From JAEZDR01 sp039811185 (GTDB lineage: Bacteria > Bacteroidota > Bacteroidia > Chitinophagales > Chitinophagaceae): 64,000 bases of DNA. Below are positions 60,604 through 64,000 of this stretch, one piece after another; the first letter of the stretch is position 1, and every line of letters begins with the position of its first letter. Made by a program: the position numbers and the translations under genes. Location: NCBI GenBank assembly GCA_039811185.1, contig JBDHYF010000004.1, positions 1-64,000 of the forward strand, in the 5' to 3' direction. A model generated the notes under the pieces. The model was not told where the DNA came from and ran no database searches. It saw nothing but the letters and a program-made list of their open reading frames with translations.

Positions 60604-62250
60604 ATGGCTAAATACATTTTTGTTACCGGAGGGGTTACCAGTAGTTTAGGAAAAGGCATTATTGCCGCATCGCTCGCCAAGCTTTTACAAGCCAGAGGCA
60701 TCAGCGTCACCATCCAAAAATTCGATCCTTATATTAACGTAGATCCCGGAACCCTGAACCCTTACGAACATGGTGAATGCTATGTAACTGAAGACGGAGC
60801 AGAAACCGACCTCGACCTTGGACACTACGAACGCTTTTTAAATATCTTCACCTCGCAGTCAAACAACGTTACCACCGGCCGCATTTATCAGCATGTAATT
60901 AATAAAGAAAGAGAAGGCGCTTTTCTCGGTAAAACCGTTCAGGTTGTACCGCATATCACCGATGAGATAAAACGGAGAATGTTGCTGTTAGGCAAAACAG
61001 GAAATTACGATGTTGTGATTACTGAAATTGGTGGAACAGTTGGCGACATTGAAAGCCTTCCGTTTATTGAGGCCGTGCGCCAGTTGCAATGGGAACTTCC
61101 TGATGAAGACGTTGCCGTTGTGCACCTTACGCTGATCCCCTATCTGAAAGCTGCACGTGAACTAAAAACAAAACCCACTCAGCATAGCGTAAAAATGTTA
61201 AGTGAAACCGGTGTGCATCCCGATGTTATTGTTTGCCGCACCGAAGAAACCCTGAGTAACGAGTTGAAGAAAAAAATTGCGTTGTTCTGTAATGTAAAAA
61301 CCGAAGCCGTTATAGAAGCAATGGATGCATCAACCATATACGAAGTGCCACTGCTGATGATGCAGGAAAAGCTGGATGTAATCTGTATGAAAAAATTAAA
61401 CATCCAAAATACCCGCGAACCGGAATTAGAGCAGTGGAAAAAGTTTCTCGACAAACTAAAATATCCGAAAAGCAAAGTCACCATAGGTCTTATCGGAAAA
61501 TATGTAGAGTTGCAGGATGCTTATAAGTCGATACTCGAAAGTTTTGTGCACGCCGGGGCTATGAACGAGGTGAAAGTGGTAATGGTAAATGTGCACAGTG
61601 AGTTTGTAACTGAGCAAAACGTAAAGGAGAAGTTAGATGGACTCGATGGCCTGCTGGTAGCACCGGGATTTGGTATGCGGGGAATAGAGGGCAAAATCAT
61701 TGCCGTGAAATATGCTCGTGAAAACGATCTTCCTTTCTTCGGTATTTGTTTGGGAATGCAGATGGCTGTTATAGAATTTGCAAGAAATGTTTTGGGCCTT
61801 CCCGAGGCACATTCTACCGAAATGAATTTAGACACACCGGAGCCCGTTATCAGTATGATGGAAGAGCAGAAACAAATTAAGATGCTTGGTGGTACCATGC
61901 GGCTGGGTGCCTATCCCTGCGCACTTAGAGAGGGTTCGCTTGCATCCCACATCTATCAGAAGCCTTATGTTTCCGAACGGCATCGCCACAGGTACGAATT
62001 CAACAATAAATACCTGAGTGTTTTTCAAGAAAACGGAATGATTGCAAGCGGCATTAACCCCGAAACGGATTTAGTGGAAATTATTGAAATCCCCGAGCAT
62101 CCTTTCTTTATCGGCGTACAATTTCATCCTGAGCTCAAAAGTACTGTTGAAGCTCCGGCGCCTTTGTTCGTTCACTTTGTGGAAGCCGCCAAACGTTATA
62201 ACGAATACAAAACCGGCGCTGCAACACCGGCAGAAAAATCTAACTTATAA
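60604..62250 (+). CDS. pyrG: CTP synthase
   Basis: PyrG aminates UTP to CTP using glutamine. The 548 residues match the family length, with amidoligase P-loop FVTGGVTSSLGKGI, KFDPYINVDPGTLNPYEHGE and the C-terminal class I glutaminase: nucleophile Cys in FFGICLGMQM, oxyanion GFGMRG and the His-Glu pair in FHPELKS. In Bacteroidota it is a single-copy enzyme under end-product control; no leader attenuator can be supported here, although a 6-bp inverted repeat (60504-60509 with 60534-60539) precedes the ATG. It is followed 14 bases later by the DPP-IV gene. Confidence 0.97.
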   Translation: MAKYIFVTGGVTSSLGKGIIAASLAKLLQARGISVTIQKFDPYINVDPGTLNPYEHGECYVTEDGAETDLDLGHYERFLNIFTSQSNNVTTGRIYQHVINKEREGAFLGKTVQVVPHITDEIKRRMLLLGKTGNYDVVITEIGGTVGDIESLPFIEAVRQLQWELPDEDVAVVHLTLIPYLKAARELKTKPTQHSVKMLSETGVHPDVIVCRTEETLSNELKKKIALFCNVKTEAVIEAMDASTIYEVPLLMMQEKLDVICMKKLNIQNTREPELEQWKKFLDKLKYPKSKVTIGLIGKYVELQDAYKSILESFVHAGAMNEVKVVMVNVHSEFVTEQNVKEKLDGLDGLLVAPGFGMRGIEGKIIAVKYARENDLPFFGICLGMQMAVIEFARNVLGLPEAHSTEMNLDTPEPVISMMEEQKQIKMLGGTMRLGAYPCALREGSLASHIYQKPYVSERHRHRYEFNNKYLSVFQENGMIASGINPETDLVEIIEIPEHPFFIGVQFHPELKSTVEAPAPLFVHFVEAAKRYNEYKTGAATPAEKSNL

Positions 62251-62264
62251 ATGCTTTTTAAATA

Positions 62265-64000
62265 ATGAACAAGATGAAGCATCTGCTGATTGCGGTAGCG
62301 CTTATTGTAGCTACAGGCATTCAGGCACAGCACAAGCTTTCCGAAGTTTTTACGGCTGAGGGCGACGCTTTTTACAGTTATCAAAACGGCGAAATATCGC
62401 TAACCACCCTACCCAGCTTACAAGCGTCGGTTGCCGTTGCAAAAACGGAACTTGTATCTCCAAAAAACAAACTGCCACTTAAAATAAAAAACATCCAGCT
62501 TTCAAAAGGAGGGTCGTTTCTACTGCTGTTTGCCAACACAAAAAAAGTATGGCGTTACGAAACAATGGGCGAGTACTTTGTTTACGACCTCAGTAAAAAG
62601 TTGTTAAGAAAACTTGGAAAATCGCTCCCCGACAGTTCGCTGATGTTTGCAAAAATTTCGCCGAACGAGCAATACGCCGCTTATGTAAGCAGACACAACA
62701 TCTATGTTGAAAGTCTTGCAACAGGCGAAATAAGGCAGGTTACGAATGATGGAAATGAAAGGGTAATCAACGGCACATTCGACTGGGCGTATGAAGAGGA
62801 GTTTGGATGCCGCGACGGCTTTAGATGGAGCCCCGACAGCCGCTATATTGCTTTCTGGCAGGTTGATGCCACCAACATCAAAAACTTTTTGATGATCAAT
62901 AACACCGACTCTGTTTACTCGTTTACCATACCCGTACAATATCCTGTTGTGGGTGAAGATCCATCGGCAGTTAGCCTGGCTTCTGTAGATGTTGAAAGCG
63001 GAAAGCGTGTGCTGATGCAGATTCCGGGCGACAGCAAGCAACATTATTTACCGAGAATGGAATGGATACCACAGAGCCACAGCCTGATTGTGCAGCAGCT
63101 CAACCGCAAGCAGAACGAGAGCTCTATCTTTATTGCCGATGCTGTTACCGGAAGTTCAACGCGGATATTTAAAGAAAATGATCATGCATGGATTGATATA
63201 AAGAGCCGTTGGAACGACGATGATCCGCGTGGATGGGAATGGCTCAACGAAAAAAACGACTTTCTATGGGTCAGTGAAAAAGAAGGATGGCGACAAGCCT
63301 ATTCCATTTCGTTGAACGGGGAAGTGAGGAAGATTTCCACGGAGGATTTCGATATCATCAGCCTTTGCGGCATTGATAAAAAAAATCAGTTCATTTACTT
63401 CACTGCATCGCCATCAAATGCAACGGAGGCATATTTATATCGCCAGTCGTTCCGTAAGCCATCGCGGGCGGAAAAGCTTACGCCGGCTGCCTTCAGCGGT
63501 ACCAACAGCTATGTATTTTCACCGGACACGAGATATGCCCAACACAGCTTCAGCAACATTGTAACTCCTCCTAAAAAAGCCTGGATAAGCACCGCTTCTC
63601 ATTCGTTTCTTACGGCTGCTCCGGAAGTTAACAACAACTACGGACCGGCAGCGTTTTTTACTGTAAAAACCGACGACGGCGTTACAATGGACGGCTACCT
63701 GATTACACCCAAAAATTTCGATCCTTCCAAAAAATATCCGGTGGTTTTTTACGTGTATGGAGAGCCGGGCGCAACCACTGTTTCCAATACCTATGGTGCA
63801 ATCGGAACTTATTTATATAATGGCGACATGCGTGCGGACGGCTATATTCAGATTTCGCTCGACAACCGCGGAACGCCGGCCCCAAAAGGCGCAGCATGGC
63901 GGAAATCCATCTATCGTAAAATAGGGCAAATCAACATCCGCGACCAGGCTTTGGGTGCAAAAAAACTACTTGCCACTTATCCGTTCATCGACAGCAGCCG
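62265..64000 (+). CDS. S9 family peptidase, DPP-IV type (cut by the window end)
   Basis: The first 578 residues of an exported prolyl dipeptidyl-peptidase are in the window. A signal peptide (1-22, ending GIQAQ) leads into the eight-bladed DPP-IV propeller. The double-Glu entry motif DWAYEEEFGCRDGFRWSPD that binds the free N-terminus is present. The start of the alpha/beta-hydrolase domain is seen (DDGVTMDGYLITPKNFDPSK, FYVYGEPGA, DNRGTPAPKGAAW). The frame runs off the right edge before the GWSYGG catalytic Ser. Such enzymes release X-Pro or X-Ala dipeptides for peptide feeding in Bacteroidota. It follows pyrG by 14 bases. Confidence 0.93.
   Translation, partial: MNKMKHLLIAVALIVATGIQAQHKLSEVFTAEGDAFYSYQNGEISLTTLPSLQASVAVAKTELVSPKNKLPLKIKNIQLSKGGSFLLLFANTKKVWRYETMGEYFVYDLSKKLLRKLGKSLPDSSLMFAKISPNEQYAAYVSRHNIYVESLATGEIRQVTNDGNERVINGTFDWAYEEEFGCRDGFRWSPDSRYIAFWQVDATNIKNFLMINNTDSVYSFTIPVQYPVVGEDPSAVSLASVDVESGKRVLMQIPGDSKQHYLPRMEWIPQSHSLIVQQLNRKQNESSIFIADAVTGSSTRIFKENDHAWIDIKSRWNDDDPRGWEWLNEKNDFLWVSEKEGWRQAYSISLNGEVRKISTEDFDIISLCGIDKKNQFIYFTASPSNATEAYLYRQSFRKPSRAEKLTPAAFSGTNSYVFSPDTRYAQHSFSNIVTPPKKAWISTASHSFLTAAPEVNNNYGPAAFFTVKTDDGVTMDGYLITPKNFDPSKKYPVVFYVYGEPGATTVSNTYGAIGTYLYNGDMRADGYIQISLDNRGTPAPKGAAWRKSIYRKIGQINIRDQALGAKKLLATYPFIDSS

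Overview
The window reads as an ordinary, gene-dense chromosomal segment of a Bacteroidota bacterium, most likely of the Chitinophagales/Chitinophagaceae. The evidence is a C-terminal type IX secretion (T9SS) sorting domain on the first protein, a PorP/SprF-type protein, a TonB-dependent receptor behind a TPP riboswitch, the long (678 aa) form of IspG, a DUF4954 protein, and TAnnTTTG -7 promoter elements with TTTG about 20 bases upstream. Shine-Dalgarno sequences are mostly absent. I see no insertion sequence, prophage, integrase, CRISPR array, plasmid function or antibiotic-resistance cassette. Taxonomic placement is inference from gene content.

Layout. 1-346: non-coding leader with a leftward promoter, possibly of an rRNA operon beyond the edge. 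347-9402: secreted T9SS adhesin, FbaB aldolase, AccD, SmpB, a secreted protein, a response regulator, MutS2 without an Smr domain, and lipoprotein MsrA. 9506-13961: GlmS, a giant DUF4954 beta-helix protein, and a tiny Thr-tailed lipoprotein. 14017-17200: GTPases Der and Era, initiator tRNA, and a GIN-domain surface protein. 17277-24350: TPP riboswitch plus TonB receptor, Rel (p)ppGpp enzyme, ABC exporter, and a small membrane protein. 24435-30503: dNTPase, PAP2 phosphatase, YetF protein, a membrane protein, a ferredoxin-type reductase, and IspG. 30688-38928: L19, TatA, lytic transglycosylase, an acidic protein coupled to PabB, PurA, a lipoprotein, AnmK, Upp, and PorP/SprF. 38991-42655: tRNA-Ser and tRNA-Pro, IspE, a bifunctional nuclease, and EtfAB. 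42751-50847: a TPR protein, a 50-residue ORF, an 850-aa kinase-like/Omp85 protein, a thioredoxin-like protein, RuvB, a DsbD pair, and PurQ. 50986-54794: a pterin and vitamin operon (two PTPS/QueD paralogues, FolE, PanB, ALDH7-type dehydrogenase). 54881-64000: subtilase, SGNH hydrolase, alpha/beta hydrolase, TyrS, two unknowns, PyrG, and a DPP-IV peptidase cut by the right edge.

Functional links. IspG and IspE are two steps of the MEP isoprenoid pathway. PabB, FolE and the PTPS pair belong to folate/pterin metabolism. GlmS and AnmK, with the lytic transglycosylase, concern amino-sugar and peptidoglycan turnover. PurA, PurQ, Upp and PyrG are nucleotide synthesis and salvage. PorP/SprF and TatA belong to the export apparatus used by the many signal-peptide-bearing proteins here.

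Most of the window is housekeeping. The most unusual items are the 850-aa outer-membrane protein with kinase-like sequence signatures ahead of an Omp85 barrel, the DsbD N-domain duplication in which only the free-standing copy keeps its cysteines, the tandem PTPS genes upstream of folE, the TPP-riboswitch-controlled TonB receptor, the acidic protein translationally coupled to pabB, and the subtilase with a large Asp-His insertion.
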